DNA from: Bradyrhizobiaceae bacterium
Lineage (GTDB): Bacteria; Pseudomonadota; Alphaproteobacteria; Rhizobiales; Xanthobacteraceae
Reading direction: 5' to 3'
DNA length: 7,769 bases
Assembly: GCA_016793685.1 (NCBI GenBank)
Contig: JAEULX010000085.1
Location: 1 to 7,769 of the forward strand
The notes below the pieces were generated by a model that had not been told where the DNA came from, made no database searches, and was given only the letters and a program-made list of their open reading frames with translations. The translations under genes and the position numbers were made by a program. Below are positions 1 through 6,028 of the stretch, one piece after another (position 1 is the first letter of the stretch; each line of letters starts with the position of its first letter).

Positions 1-789
1 GCCGATCAGGCCGAGCGTGCCGACGATCACCCGCCACCACACGAACAGGCCGAAGCCGTGCTTGGCGACATAGCCGAGGAACGTCTTGACGACGATCCAG
101 CCGAAAATGAACGAGGTGACGAACCCGACCGCGACGAGCAGCAAGTTATTCGCGGTCATTTGCGCGCCGTCCTTGTAAAGGTCGTAGGCGAACGCGCCCA
201 CCATGGTCGGCATGGCGAGCCAGAAGGAGAATTCCGCCGCCGAGCGGCGGTCGGCCCCGAGCAGCATGGCGCCGACGATGGTCGCCCCCGCGCGGGACAC
301 CCCGGGAATCATCGATATGCACTGGATCACCCCGATGCCGGCGTACATGGGCAAGGAAAATTCGGTCGCCTCGGTGTAGCGGGGCTTGAGATTGAGCGTG
401 TCGACGTACAACAGGATGGCGCCGCCGGCGATCAGGGAGAAGCAGATCACCCAGGGATTGAACAGGACGCTCTTGATGAATCCGTGCGCGAGCGCGCCGA
501 CGATGGCGGCGGGAAGAAAGGCGATCAGCACGCCGATGACGAAGCGCCGCGCGTAACGATCGGTGAACATGTTCGTCGCGAGGAGCCACAGCTTATGGAA
601 ATAGATCGACAACAAGGCGAGAATGGCGCCGAGTTGGATCAGCACCGCGAAGGTCTTGCCGAATTCCGCGTCGTCGAAACCGAAGAAATGCTCGATCAGC
701 AGCAGGTGCCCGGTCGAGGAAACCGGCAGGTATTCCGTCAGTCCTTCGACGAAGCCGAGGAAGACAGCTTTGATCAGGTCGAGCAGCAT
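1..789 (-). CDS. uppP: Undecaprenyl-diphosphatase UppP (BacA family), 3' end cut by window
   Basis: Integral membrane phosphatase that removes a phosphate from undecaprenyl pyrophosphate, returning the lipid carrier for peptidoglycan and other envelope polymers; overproduction gives bacitracin resistance in characterised members. Translation from the ATG at 789 gives 263 residues without a stop. Family members are about 265-275 long, so only a few C-terminal residues are missing. Both family signatures are present: an N-terminal block at residues 13-28 (GFVEGLTEYLPVSSTGH, with E15, E19, S24, S25 and H28) and the second block PGVSRAGATI at residues 162-171, with R166 in the place of the catalytic arginine. 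The remainder is a series of hydrophobic segments as in a multi-pass protein. GGAG (minus strand, 797-800) lies 7 nt before the ATG and supports this start. It is transcribed divergently from fzlA. Identity is very secure. Confidence 0.97.
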   Translation of the reverse strand, partial: MLLDLIKAVFLGFVEGLTEYLPVSSTGHLLLIEHFFGFDDAEFGKTFAVLIQLGAILALLSIYFHKLWLLATNMFTDRYARRFVIGVLIAFLPAAIVGALAHGFIKSVLFNPWVICFSLIAGGAILLYVDTLNLKPRYTEATEFSLPMYAGIGVIQCISMIPGVSRAGATIVGAMLLGADRRSAAEFSFWLAMPTMVGAFAYDLYKDGAQMTANNLLLVAVGFVTSFIFGWIVVKTFLGYVAKHGFGLFVWWRVIVGTLGLIG

Positions 790-1004
790 AATACGGCTCC
801 GCGGTTGGTGGACTCGCGCCGAGGCGAGGCGGGAGGTCCGGCGCGGGCGCTTTTCGCCCGAACGGCAGGTGCAGGGCAAGGGGCAATGCGCAGTGCATAG
901 TTAGCCCTATCGCCCGGATTTCACCGTATTATGGATTTGTATGAATCTCCCGCACTATGGCTTGTATTACCCCGCGATTCGTCATTCCGGAACTCTGAGA
1001 GACG
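790..1004. promoter_or_regulatory. Divergent intergenic region between uppP and fzlA
   Basis: This 215-bp region must hold promoters for uppP (minus) and the fzlA operon (plus). TATTAT at 927-932 matches 5 of 6 bases of a -10 box for fzlA, but no good -35 sits 16-18 bp upstream, so the assignment is weak. In the uppP leader a perfect 6-bp stem with a 5-nt loop (CGGGCG-CTTTT-CGCCCG, 844-860) has no U-tract on either strand; it may be a leader hairpin and is not a convincing terminator. The run at 863-898 is rich in GGCA/TGCA words. A weak purine-rich GAGAG (997-1001) precedes the fzlA ATG. Two GANTC sites (943-947, 976-980) are present at about background density. Confidence 0.4.
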
Positions 1005-1697
1005 ATGCTTACGCTGTATCACCAGTGCCTCTGCCCGAATTCTCGGTTTGTGCGGATTTCGCTGAGCGAATATGGGCTTATCCCGCGCTTGGTCGACGAA
1101 CGGCCGTGGGACCGCCGGCATGAATTCCTGGCGCTCAATCCGGCGGGAACGACCCCGGTGCTGGTGGAGGAGGGGCGGCCGCCGCTCACCCATCCGACCA
1201 TCATCGCCGAGTATCTCGACGAGACGCAGGGCGCCGACCTCGGGGAGCATCGCCTGCTGCCGCGCGACATCAACGCGCGCATCGAGGTCCGGCGGCTGAC
1301 CGCCTGGTTCAATGAGAAGTTCCATGTCGAAGTCAGCGGGCCGCTGATCACCGAGCGGGTGTTCAAGCGTCACATGACGGTGAACCAGGGCGGCGGACCG
1401 CCCGATATCGAGGCGATTCGCGCCGCGCTCGCCAATATCCGCTATCATCTCGCCTATATTGGCTGGTTGGTGCGCACGCGCGATTGGTTGGCGGGAGCGC
1501 GTCTGAGCTATGCGGACCTTGCCGCCGCCGCGCATCTCTCCTGCGTCGATTATCTGGGCGACGTGCCGTGGAACGAAGACGAGTCGGCGAAGAACTGGTA
1601 CGCGCGGGTGAAGTCGCGGCCCTCGTTCCGTCCGCTATTGACGGAGCTGCATGCGGGGATCGCCCCGTCGAAGACCTACGCCGACCTCGATTTCTGA
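1005..1697 (+). CDS. fzlA: GST-fold FtsZ-binding cell-division regulator, FzlA-like
   Basis: A 230-residue protein with a glutathione S-transferase fold: thioredoxin-like N-terminal domain at about residues 1-80 (cis-Pro P51 in AGTTPVLV) and an all-helical C-terminal domain at about 85-215. Length, fold and the C-terminal tail ending ADLDF agree with FzlA of Caulobacter, an essential GST-like protein that binds FtsZ filaments, promotes their curvature and sets constriction rate. From memory, residue D227 of Caulobacter FzlA is needed for function, and D227 here falls in the same tail position. The Glu-Ser pair that canonical GSTs use to hold glutathione is H63-P64 here, which fits a non-enzymatic role. 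Start: ATG 1005, weak GAGAG upstream. It heads an operon; its stop overlaps the apparent queG start. The fallback call is a generic GST-family protein; the fold is secure, the FzlA assignment likely. Confidence 0.8.
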   Translation: MLTLYHQCLCPNSRFVRISLSEYGLIPRLVDERPWDRRHEFLALNPAGTTPVLVEEGRPPLTHPTIIAEYLDETQGADLGEHRLLPRDINARIEVRRLTAWFNEKFHVEVSGPLITERVFKRHMTVNQGGGPPDIEAIRAALANIRYHLAYIGWLVRTRDWLAGARLSYADLAAAAHLSCVDYLGDVPWNEDESAKNWYARVKSRPSFRPLLTELHAGIAPSKTYADLDF

Positions 1698-2836
1698 GCG
1701 ATCCCGCGGGGGTCAAGGCTTCGCTGCGCGCCGCCGCCCGGGCGCACGGCTTCGCAGCGATGGCAGTGGCGCGGCCCGACGCCATCGCGCAGGCGGGGAC
1801 GCGCCTCGCCGCCTTCATTGCCGAAGGCGGTCACGGCGACATGGAATGGCTCGCCGCCACCGCCGCCCGCCGGCGTGATCCGCGCGCGCTATGGCCGGAG
1901 GTGCGGGCCATCGTCATGGTGGGAGTGAACTACGGTCCGCACGAGGATCCGCTCGCGGCGCTGGGCCAGCGCGAGACAGGCGCCATCTCCGTCTATGCGC
2001 AGGGCGACGACTATCACGATGTCGTCAAGCGCCGCCTGAAGGACCTCGCCCGGTGGCTCGTGGCGCATGCCGGAGGCGACGTGAAAGTGTTCGTCGACAC
2101 CGCCGCGGTGATGGAGAAGCCGCTGGCCGCCGCCGCCGGGCTCGGATGGCAGGGCAAACACACCAATCTGGTGTCCCGCGAGTTCGGGTCCTGGCTGTTC
2201 CTCGGCGCGGTCTTCACGAGCCTGGACTTGCCCGCGGACGCGCCGGAGCGCGACCATTGCGGACGGTGCCGCGCCTGCCTCGACGCCTGCCCGACGGCGG
2301 CGTTCCCGGCGCCTTACCGGCTCGATGCGCGGCGCTGCATTTCCTATCTCACCATCGAGCACAAAGGGCCGATCCCACGCGATCTGCGTCCCGCGATCGG
2401 CAACCGCATCTATGGCTGCGACGACTGCCTTGCGGTCTGTCCGTGGAACAAGTTTGCGCAGGCGGGCCGCGAAGCAAAACTCGCCGCCCGGCCCGAATTG
2501 CGGGCGCCCGCGCTCGCCGATCTCGCCGGCCTCGACGACGCAGGATTTCGCGCGCTGTTTCGCAAGAGCGCGATCAAGCGCACCGGCCGCGATCGCTTTG
2601 TGCGCAACGTCATGATCGCGATCGGCAACAGCGGGGACGCAGCGCTCGCGCCGCACGCCATGGCCCTGCTCCACGACGATTCGCCCCTGGTGCGCGGCGC
2701 CGCCGTTTGGGCGCTGTCGCGCCTCCTGCCGCGCGCGGCGTTCACCACGCTCGACCAGGAGTATCGTTGCTCCGAGCCGGATGCCTCGGTGCAGGAGGAG
2801 TGGACTGCCGCGCAGGGAGCGTCGCCTGTCCGATGA
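1694..2836 (+). CDS. queG: Epoxyqueuosine reductase QueG, apparent CTG start
   Basis: Cobalamin-dependent iron-sulfur enzyme of the cytoplasm that reduces epoxyqueuosine to queuosine at position 34 of GUN-anticodon tRNAs, the last step of the pathway. Two 4Fe-4S signatures are visible: C189-x2-C192-x2-C195-x3-C199-P with C215 in CISYLTIE, and C242-x2-C245-x3-C249-P. D135 in VFVDTAAVMEK fits the proposed proton-donor Asp (about 134 in characterised enzymes). The C-terminus (about 315-350) resembles a HEAT repeat, as in the family. From CTG 1694 the protein has 380 residues, matching the usual length of about 380 and keeping the conserved N-terminal helix before GFAAMAVARPD. No ATG, GTG or TTG in frame lies nearby upstream. 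ATG 1760 would remove 22 residues and has no ribosome site. The CTG shares bases with the fzlA TGA, so translation is probably coupled. Function is certain; the start is inferred. Confidence 0.95.
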   Translation: MSDPAGVKASLRAAARAHGFAAMAVARPDAIAQAGTRLAAFIAEGGHGDMEWLAATAARRRDPRALWPEVRAIVMVGVNYGPHEDPLAALGQRETGAISVYAQGDDYHDVVKRRLKDLARWLVAHAGGDVKVFVDTAAVMEKPLAAAAGLGWQGKHTNLVSREFGSWLFLGAVFTSLDLPADAPERDHCGRCRACLDACPTAAFPAPYRLDARRCISYLTIEHKGPIPRDLRPAIGNRIYGCDDCLAVCPWNKFAQAGREAKLAARPELRAPALADLAGLDDAGFRALFRKSAIKRTGRDRFVRNVMIAIGNSGDAALAPHAMALLHDDSPLVRGAAVWALSRLLPRAAFTTLDQEYRCSEPDASVQEEWTAAQGASPVR

Positions 2837-3729
2837 CCACGCTTCTGTGTTTCGGCTTAGGCTATTGCGCGCAATATTACGTCGAAGAGTTCGGCGCGCG
2901 GTTCGACGGCATCATCGGCACGGCGCGCACGCCGGAGAAAGCCGCGACGCTCGCCGCGCGGCGCTACGGCGAACACGTGGTCGAGATGCTGCCGTTCGAC
3001 GGACGCGCGGCGGCGCCTGCGATTGTCGCCGCCCTGCAGGTGGCCGATGCATTGCTCGTTTCGGCGCCGCCGGCGGACGGGGCCGATCCGGTGCTTGCAG
3101 TGCTTGCCGATCACATCGCGCATGCGCCGGAACTGCGGTCGATCGTGCTGTTGTCGACGGTCGGCGTGTATGGCGACCACTGCGCGGCGTGGGTATCCGA
3201 AACGACGCCGCCGCAGCCGGTCAACCACCGCGGTCGCGAGCGTCTCGCGCAGGAGCGCGCCTGGGAGGCGGTGGGCGCGCGCCGCAAGCTCCCGGTCGCC
3301 ATTCTGCGGCTGGCAGGAATCTACGGGCCCGGGCGGAGCGCGCTCGTCAACGTCGAACGCGGCACCGCGCGCCGCGTCGACAAGCCCGGGCAGGTGTTCA
3401 ACCGCATCCATGTGAGCGATATCGCGCAAGCGATCGACGCCGCCATCGCGCGGCGCGCGAACGGGGTGTTCAACATTGTCGACGATGAACCGTCGGCTCC
3501 CGGCGATCCGATCGTTTTCGCGGCGGCGCTCCTGAATGTCGCGCCGCCGCCGGAGATCCCGTTCGCCGAAGCGGCAAAAACGATGTCGCCGATGGCTTTG
3601 AGCTTTTATCGTGACAACAAGCGCGTCGACAATGAGCGGATGAAGCGCGAGCTGGGCGTCACGCTGCGCTATCCGACCTATCGCGAGGGGCTCCGCGCCT
3701 TGCATGAGGAATCGCGGCGCGACAAATAG
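2833..3729 (+). CDS. Atypical SDR / NAD-dependent epimerase-like protein (YeeZ-like)
   Basis: A 298-residue Rossmann-fold protein of the extended or atypical SDR superfamily. The nucleotide-binding loop is near the N-terminus (FGLGYCAQ, residues 7-14; G8 and G10 with A13 in place of the last glycine). Strand-end motifs LLSTVGVYGDH (106-116), LRLAGIYGPGR (158-168) and RIHVSDIAQAI (191-201) are typical of NAD-dependent epimerase-like proteins. The catalytic YxxxK expected about 20-25 residues after S108/T109 is absent; the place reads NHRGRER (131-137). This resembles the E. coli YeeZ group, whose substrate is unknown. The ATG overlaps the queG stop as ATGA, and AGGGAG (2814-2819) precedes it, so it is the third gene of the fzlA-queG operon. 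No signal peptide or membrane segment is seen, so it should be cytoplasmic. Fold is confident; substrate and even catalytic activity are unknown. Confidence 0.85.
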   Translation: MTTLLCFGLGYCAQYYVEEFGARFDGIIGTARTPEKAATLAARRYGEHVVEMLPFDGRAAAPAIVAALQVADALLVSAPPADGADPVLAVLADHIAHAPELRSIVLLSTVGVYGDHCAAWVSETTPPQPVNHRGRERLAQERAWEAVGARRKLPVAILRLAGIYGPGRSALVNVERGTARRVDKPGQVFNRIHVSDIAQAIDAAIARRANGVFNIVDDEPSAPGDPIVFAAALLNVAPPPEIPFAEAAKTMSPMALSFYRDNKRVDNERMKRELGVTLRYPTYREGLRALHEESRRDK

Positions 3730-3772
3730 CGCGCCGATAAATCTATAGCGATATCTGCACGCGCAGAAAAAA

Positions 3773-3800
3773 TCGCCCTCTCGGTTGCGCCGGAGGGCGA
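3773..3800 (-). terminator. Intrinsic terminator of the PRC-barrel gene, in the convergent gap
   Basis: An 8-bp perfect stem, TCGCCCTC/GAGGGCGA (3773-3780 with 3793-3800), is prolonged by CGG/CCG after a one-base bulge and closed by a TTGCG loop. Read on the minus strand it is followed at once by six T (AAAAAA on plus, 3767-3772), the classic intrinsic terminator form, and lies 50 nt beyond the PRC-barrel stop codon. On plus it begins 44 nt after the SDR stop; the downstream sequence GAATGTTTG is only weakly T-rich, so it may also end the fzlA operon but less efficiently. A small stem CGCTC-AGA-GAGCG (3830-3842) lies nearer the minus-strand stop. Confidence 0.8.
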
Positions 3801-3849
3801 GAATGTTTGCTTGCGTGACGAGATGCCACCGCTCAGAGAGCGTGCTCCG

Positions 3850-4248
3850 TTACAGCTTCATCGACGGCGTACCGTAGTAGTCGTGAAGCGTCTTTGCGCG
3901 ATCCGGGCTCGACCAGTCCCAGGTTTCATGCTGCGTGAAACGCGGCGCGCCCTTCAGTTGCTCTTCGCTGACATTGACTTCGTAGCCGTCGAGTTCCGGA
4001 TTGTAGGTCAGCGCCGACCACGGCAGCGGATAATAGTCCTCGCCGATTCCCATAAAACCGCCGAAGCTCATGACGGCGTAGGCGACTTCCCCGCTCACCT
4101 TCTCGATCATCACGCGCTCGATGCGGCCGATCTTTGTGCCGTCGGCGCGATAGACGGCGGTGCCTTCAACCTTGTCGCTGCCGATCAGCGAAACGGTTTC
4201 ACGCCGACCCAATGCCTCGCGGCTTGCCGATGGTGACTTCGCGACCAT
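3850..4248 (-). CDS. PRC-barrel domain protein
   Basis: A 132-residue soluble protein whose residues about 18-95 form a PRC-barrel domain: the segments TAVYRADGTKIGRIERVMIE, GEVAYAVMSFGGFMGIGEDYYPLPWSAL and GYEVNVSEEQL show the small-barrel pattern shared with the RimM C-terminal domain and photosynthetic reaction-centre H subunit. A short charged N-terminus and a tail rich in W, Y and D flank it. There is no signal peptide. Free-standing PRC-barrel proteins are common in Hyphomicrobiales and are often linked to stress, but no specific function is established for this form. The ATG at 4248 has a strong AGGAGGA site (minus strand, 4254-4260) 5 nt upstream, among the best ribosome sites in the window, so high expression is plausible. 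It lies 106 bp after the L,D-transpeptidase on the same strand and may be read through from it or use its own promoter. Confidence 0.9.
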   Translation of the reverse strand: MVAKSPSASREALGRRETVSLIGSDKVEGTAVYRADGTKIGRIERVMIEKVSGEVAYAVMSFGGFMGIGEDYYPLPWSALTYNPELDGYEVNVSEEQLKGAPRFTQHETWDWSSPDRAKTLHDYYGTPSMKL

Positions 4249-4269
4249 TAATTTCCTCCTGGGTTTTGA

Positions 4270-4287
4270 TGACCTTCTCGCAGGTCA
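4270..4287. promoter_or_regulatory. Inverted repeat upstream of the PRC-barrel gene (possible operator or leader hairpin)
   Basis: A perfect 6-bp inverted repeat TGACCT-N6-AGGTCA lies 22-39 bp before the PRC-barrel start codon, just upstream of its ribosome site. On the minus strand it carries a TTGACC word that could serve as part of a -35 box, but no clear -10 follows at proper spacing. It could be an operator half-site pair or a small 5'-UTR hairpin. Only the repeat is directly seen; any role is inferred. Confidence 0.35.
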
Positions 4288-4354
4288 ACGCAACCGCATA
4301 TGCGCAGTTCCGCCGCATTTATTGGCGAGTTTTGCGCCGTCGGAGGTATCGCGT

Positions 4355-4789
4355 TCAGCGCGCGACCACGATGCGCGTGCGGCCGGCGCCTTCGCTTCGC
4401 ACGATCGCGTACAATGCGGCGGCGTTCGATGGATGCAGGCGCACGCAGCCGTGCGAGGCGCGTCGGCCGAGGCGCGACACATGCGTGGTGCCATGGATCG
4501 CGTAGCCTTCGTGGAAGAAGATCGAGTGCGGCATCGGCGCCAGGCCGAATTTCCGCGAATACCAGGATCGTTCGAGCCGTTGCGGGCGATAGACGCCGGA
4601 TGGGGGTCCGCCGCCGGTGCCGGTGGATACCGCCCAGCTATGCCGCCGCACGCCGTCGACGGCGACCGACATGCGCTGTGATGACTTGTCGATGGTGATC
4701 ACGACATCGGAAAGACCCGGCGTCACCGCCGCGAAGAATGCAAAGGATGCGACGCTTGCGAGGACTGCCGGACGCGCGAGAGGGTGCAT
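4355..4789 (-). CDS. Small secreted L,D-transpeptidase (YkuD/ErfK family)
   Basis: A 144-residue protein with an N-terminal signal peptide (about residues 1-27: positive start, hydrophobic core VLASVASFAFFAAV) followed directly by a YkuD catalytic domain. The active-site motif is complete: H99 in AIHGTT, then S112-H113-G114-C115-V-R, with C115 the nucleophile. Such enzymes use an acyl tetrapeptide donor to form 3-3 mDAP-mDAP cross-links in peptidoglycan or to anchor outer-membrane proteins to it; they are carbapenem-sensitive and insensitive to most penicillins. No LysM or other wall-binding domain is present. The start at 4789 is chosen because AGAGGA (minus strand, 4797-4802) stands 7 nt before it and the signal peptide then begins correctly. 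The frame stays open far upstream over mepA, but that part is arginine-rich shadow sequence. It is divergent from mepA and upstream of the PRC-barrel gene. Confidence 0.92.
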   Translation of the reverse strand: MHPLARPAVLASVASFAFFAAVTPGLSDVVITIDKSSQRMSVAVDGVRRHSWAVSTGTGGGPPSGVYRPQRLERSWYSRKFGLAPMPHSIFFHEGYAIHGTTHVSRLGRRASHGCVRLHPSNAAALYAIVRSEGAGRTRIVVAR

Positions 4790-4829
4790 GACGAATTCCT
4801 CTGAACTCCGCCCCCGCGCATTTTTTCCC

Positions 4830-4857
4830 AGCATACGAAGCAGGCGCGTCATTGCAA
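4830..4857 (-). promoter_or_regulatory. Candidate sigma-70 promoter of the L,D-transpeptidase gene
   Basis: On the minus strand TTGCAA (4852-4857) and TATGCT (4830-4835) stand 16 bp apart, each matching 4 of 6 consensus bases. A start site near 4823 would give a leader of roughly 35 nt ending in the AGAGGA ribosome site. It lies inside the 117-bp gap shared with mepA; I find no equally good promoter for mepA, whose start is preceded by AAGGA at 4898-4902. Confidence 0.4.
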
Positions 4858-4906
4858 CGGCGTCCGGGCGCATTCCGGTTTTTCGGTTAATGGGGTAAGG
4901 AACGTA

Positions 4907-5872
4907 ATGATGACAGCGAATCGCCGATGGCCCTGTGCGGCCTTGCTTCTGCTCGTCGCTTGCGGCGGCGCGGGTGCGCAGGATCTCGGCACGCTCAATC
5001 CCAAACCGCTGCCCCCGCTCGCCAATCCCGACAATCCGTCGACGCCGGCAAGGGAATTGTTCGCACGCAAGAGCGAACCGGCCGCGATGGCCCCGCGCAC
5101 CATCGGCTTCTATTCGCACGGCTGTCTCGCCGGCGGCGTCGCGCTGCCGGTCAACGGTCCGGCCTGGCAGGTGATGCGGTTGTCGCGCAATCGCAATTGG
5201 GGACATCCGGAACTGATCGCGCTGCTCGAGACGCTGGCGACACAAGCGCGCGCAGAGGTCGGCTGGCCCGGCCTTCTGGTCGGCGACATTTCGCAGCCGC
5301 GCGGCGGTCCGATGCCGAACGGTCACGCCAGCCATCAGGTTGGCCTCGACGCCGACATCTGGCTCACGCCGATGCCCGACCGCGAGCTCACGCGCAAGGA
5401 GCGCGAGGAAATGAAAGCGACCGTCGTCGTCGCCGCCGACCGGCGCGACGTCGATCCGGCGGTCTGGACTCCGGCGCATGTCGGCGTCATCAGGCTGGCG
5501 GCGGAGTTGCCCGCCGTCGAACGCATCTTCGTCAATGCCGCGATCAAGAAGGCGCTGTGCCGCGACGCCGGCGGCGACCATGCGTGGCAGAGCAAGGTGC
5601 GCCCCTACTGGGGGCACGACTATCACTTCCACATCCGCATCCGCTGTCCGGGCGACAGCCCCGATTGCAGCCCGCAGCCGCCGGTGCCGCCCGGAGACGG
5701 CTGCGGCAACGAGCTCGACTGGTGGTTCCGGGACGCCGTGCTGCGTCCGCCCCCGCCGAAGCCGGCGAACGCGCCGGCCAAGCCGCGCGCATTGACGATG
5801 GCGGCGCTGCCGGCCGCCTGCCGGTTGGTGCTCCAGGCGCCGTCGAACGTCTCGGCGGAGCGGCAGGAATAG
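4907..5872 (+). CDS. mepA: Penicillin-insensitive murein endopeptidase MepA (M74 zinc peptidase)
   Basis: Exported zinc metallopeptidase that cleaves peptidoglycan cross-links; E. coli MepA cuts both D-Ala-mDAP (4-3) and mDAP-mDAP (3-3) bonds. The family motifs are complete: N138-G-H140-A-S-H143-Q-V-G-L-D148-A-D150, and W-G-H237-D-Y-H240-F-H242. These correspond to the E. coli ligands and catalytic residues H110, H113, D120, H206, H209 and H211. Several cysteines (73, 218, 247, 254, 266) suit periplasmic disulfides. Residues 1-25 are a signal peptide; L16-V17-A18-C19 also reads as a lipobox, so it may be a lipoprotein, although AQ|D at residues 25-26 would suit ordinary cleavage. A proline-rich tail of about 40 residues follows the CGNELDWWF block, beyond the usual enzyme. 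Two adjacent ATGs (4907, 4910) both suit the AAGGA at 4898-4902. It is divergent from the L,D-transpeptidase gene. Confidence 0.95.
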   Translation: MMTANRRWPCAALLLLVACGGAGAQDLGTLNPKPLPPLANPDNPSTPARELFARKSEPAAMAPRTIGFYSHGCLAGGVALPVNGPAWQVMRLSRNRNWGHPELIALLETLATQARAEVGWPGLLVGDISQPRGGPMPNGHASHQVGLDADIWLTPMPDRELTRKEREEMKATVVVAADRRDVDPAVWTPAHVGVIRLAAELPAVERIFVNAAIKKALCRDAGGDHAWQSKVRPYWGHDYHFHIRIRCPGDSPDCSPQPPVPPGDGCGNELDWWFRDAVLRPPPPKPANAPAKPRALTMAALPAACRLVLQAPSNVSAERQE

Positions 5873-5938
5873 AAGCGTCGGCTCCGATGCGACCAAACGC
5901 GCGGCGCCGCGACCTGCAATCCTGCCGCATCATTGAGG

Positions 5939-5961
5939 CAAGCCGGGTTCGCCCGAGCTTG
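5939..5961 (+). terminator. Stable hairpin between mepA and accA (possible mepA terminator)
   Basis: CAAGCCGGG pairs with CCCG-A-GCTTG, nine pairs with a single bulged A (5956), closed by a TTCG tetraloop, a very stable form in RNA. No T-run follows, so it is not a textbook intrinsic terminator; it may act as a transcript-end stabiliser or a U-tract-less terminator 66 nt after the mepA stop. Its right arm overlaps the TTGAC words taken as a possible accA -35 region. Confidence 0.4.
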
Positions 5962-5969
5962 ACTTGACG
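5959..5969 (+). promoter_or_regulatory. Candidate -35 region of accA (tandem TTGAC)
   Basis: Two overlapping -35-like words, TTGACT (5959-5964) and TTGACG (5964-5969), each match TTGACA in 5 of 6 bases and stand 60-70 bp before the accA start. The regions 16-18 bp downstream (ATTTTG, GTCACG) are poor -10 boxes, so the promoter is only a suggestion. It supports accA being transcribed separately from mepA. Confidence 0.3.
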
Positions 5970-6028
5970 GACGCTTTGCGGATTTTGTCACGCCGCTAAC
6001 GATCACTGTTCAGACCACTGTAAATTTG

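Noticed and set aside
844..860. Hairpin in the uppP/fzlA gap as a terminator
   Set aside because: It lies in a divergent region where no transcript ends and has no T-run on either strand.
58..900. Open plus-strand frame of 280 codons opposite uppP, rich in D, E, R and G
   Set aside because: It is the antisense of a clear uppP; composition is low-complexity charged sequence produced by GC-biased codons on the other strand, with no recognisable domain.
943..980. Two GANTC sites upstream of fzlA as evidence of CcrM/GcrA control
   Set aside because: GANTC also occurs at similar density inside several coding regions of the window, so two in 215 bp is not enrichment. No CtrA-like motif accompanies them.
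921..1535. Open minus-strand frame of 204 codons opposite fzlA
   Set aside because: Antisense of fzlA with no ribosome site, no domain and arginine-rich shadow composition.
1484..1693. ATG at 1484 as the queG start, adding 70 residues inside fzlA
   Set aside because: The extra residues are a shadow of the conserved fzlA frame, have no similarity to QueG, and would make the protein far longer than the family.
4790..5896. Long N-terminal extension of the L,D-transpeptidase frame over mepA
   Set aside because: The upstream part is antisense to mepA and arginine-rich; the ribosome site and signal peptide place the true start at 4789.
5900..5911. Perfect 12-bp palindrome CGCGGCGCCGCG after mepA
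   Set aside because: It has no loop and is all G/C, likely to arise by chance at this GC content; not a terminator and no known operator.
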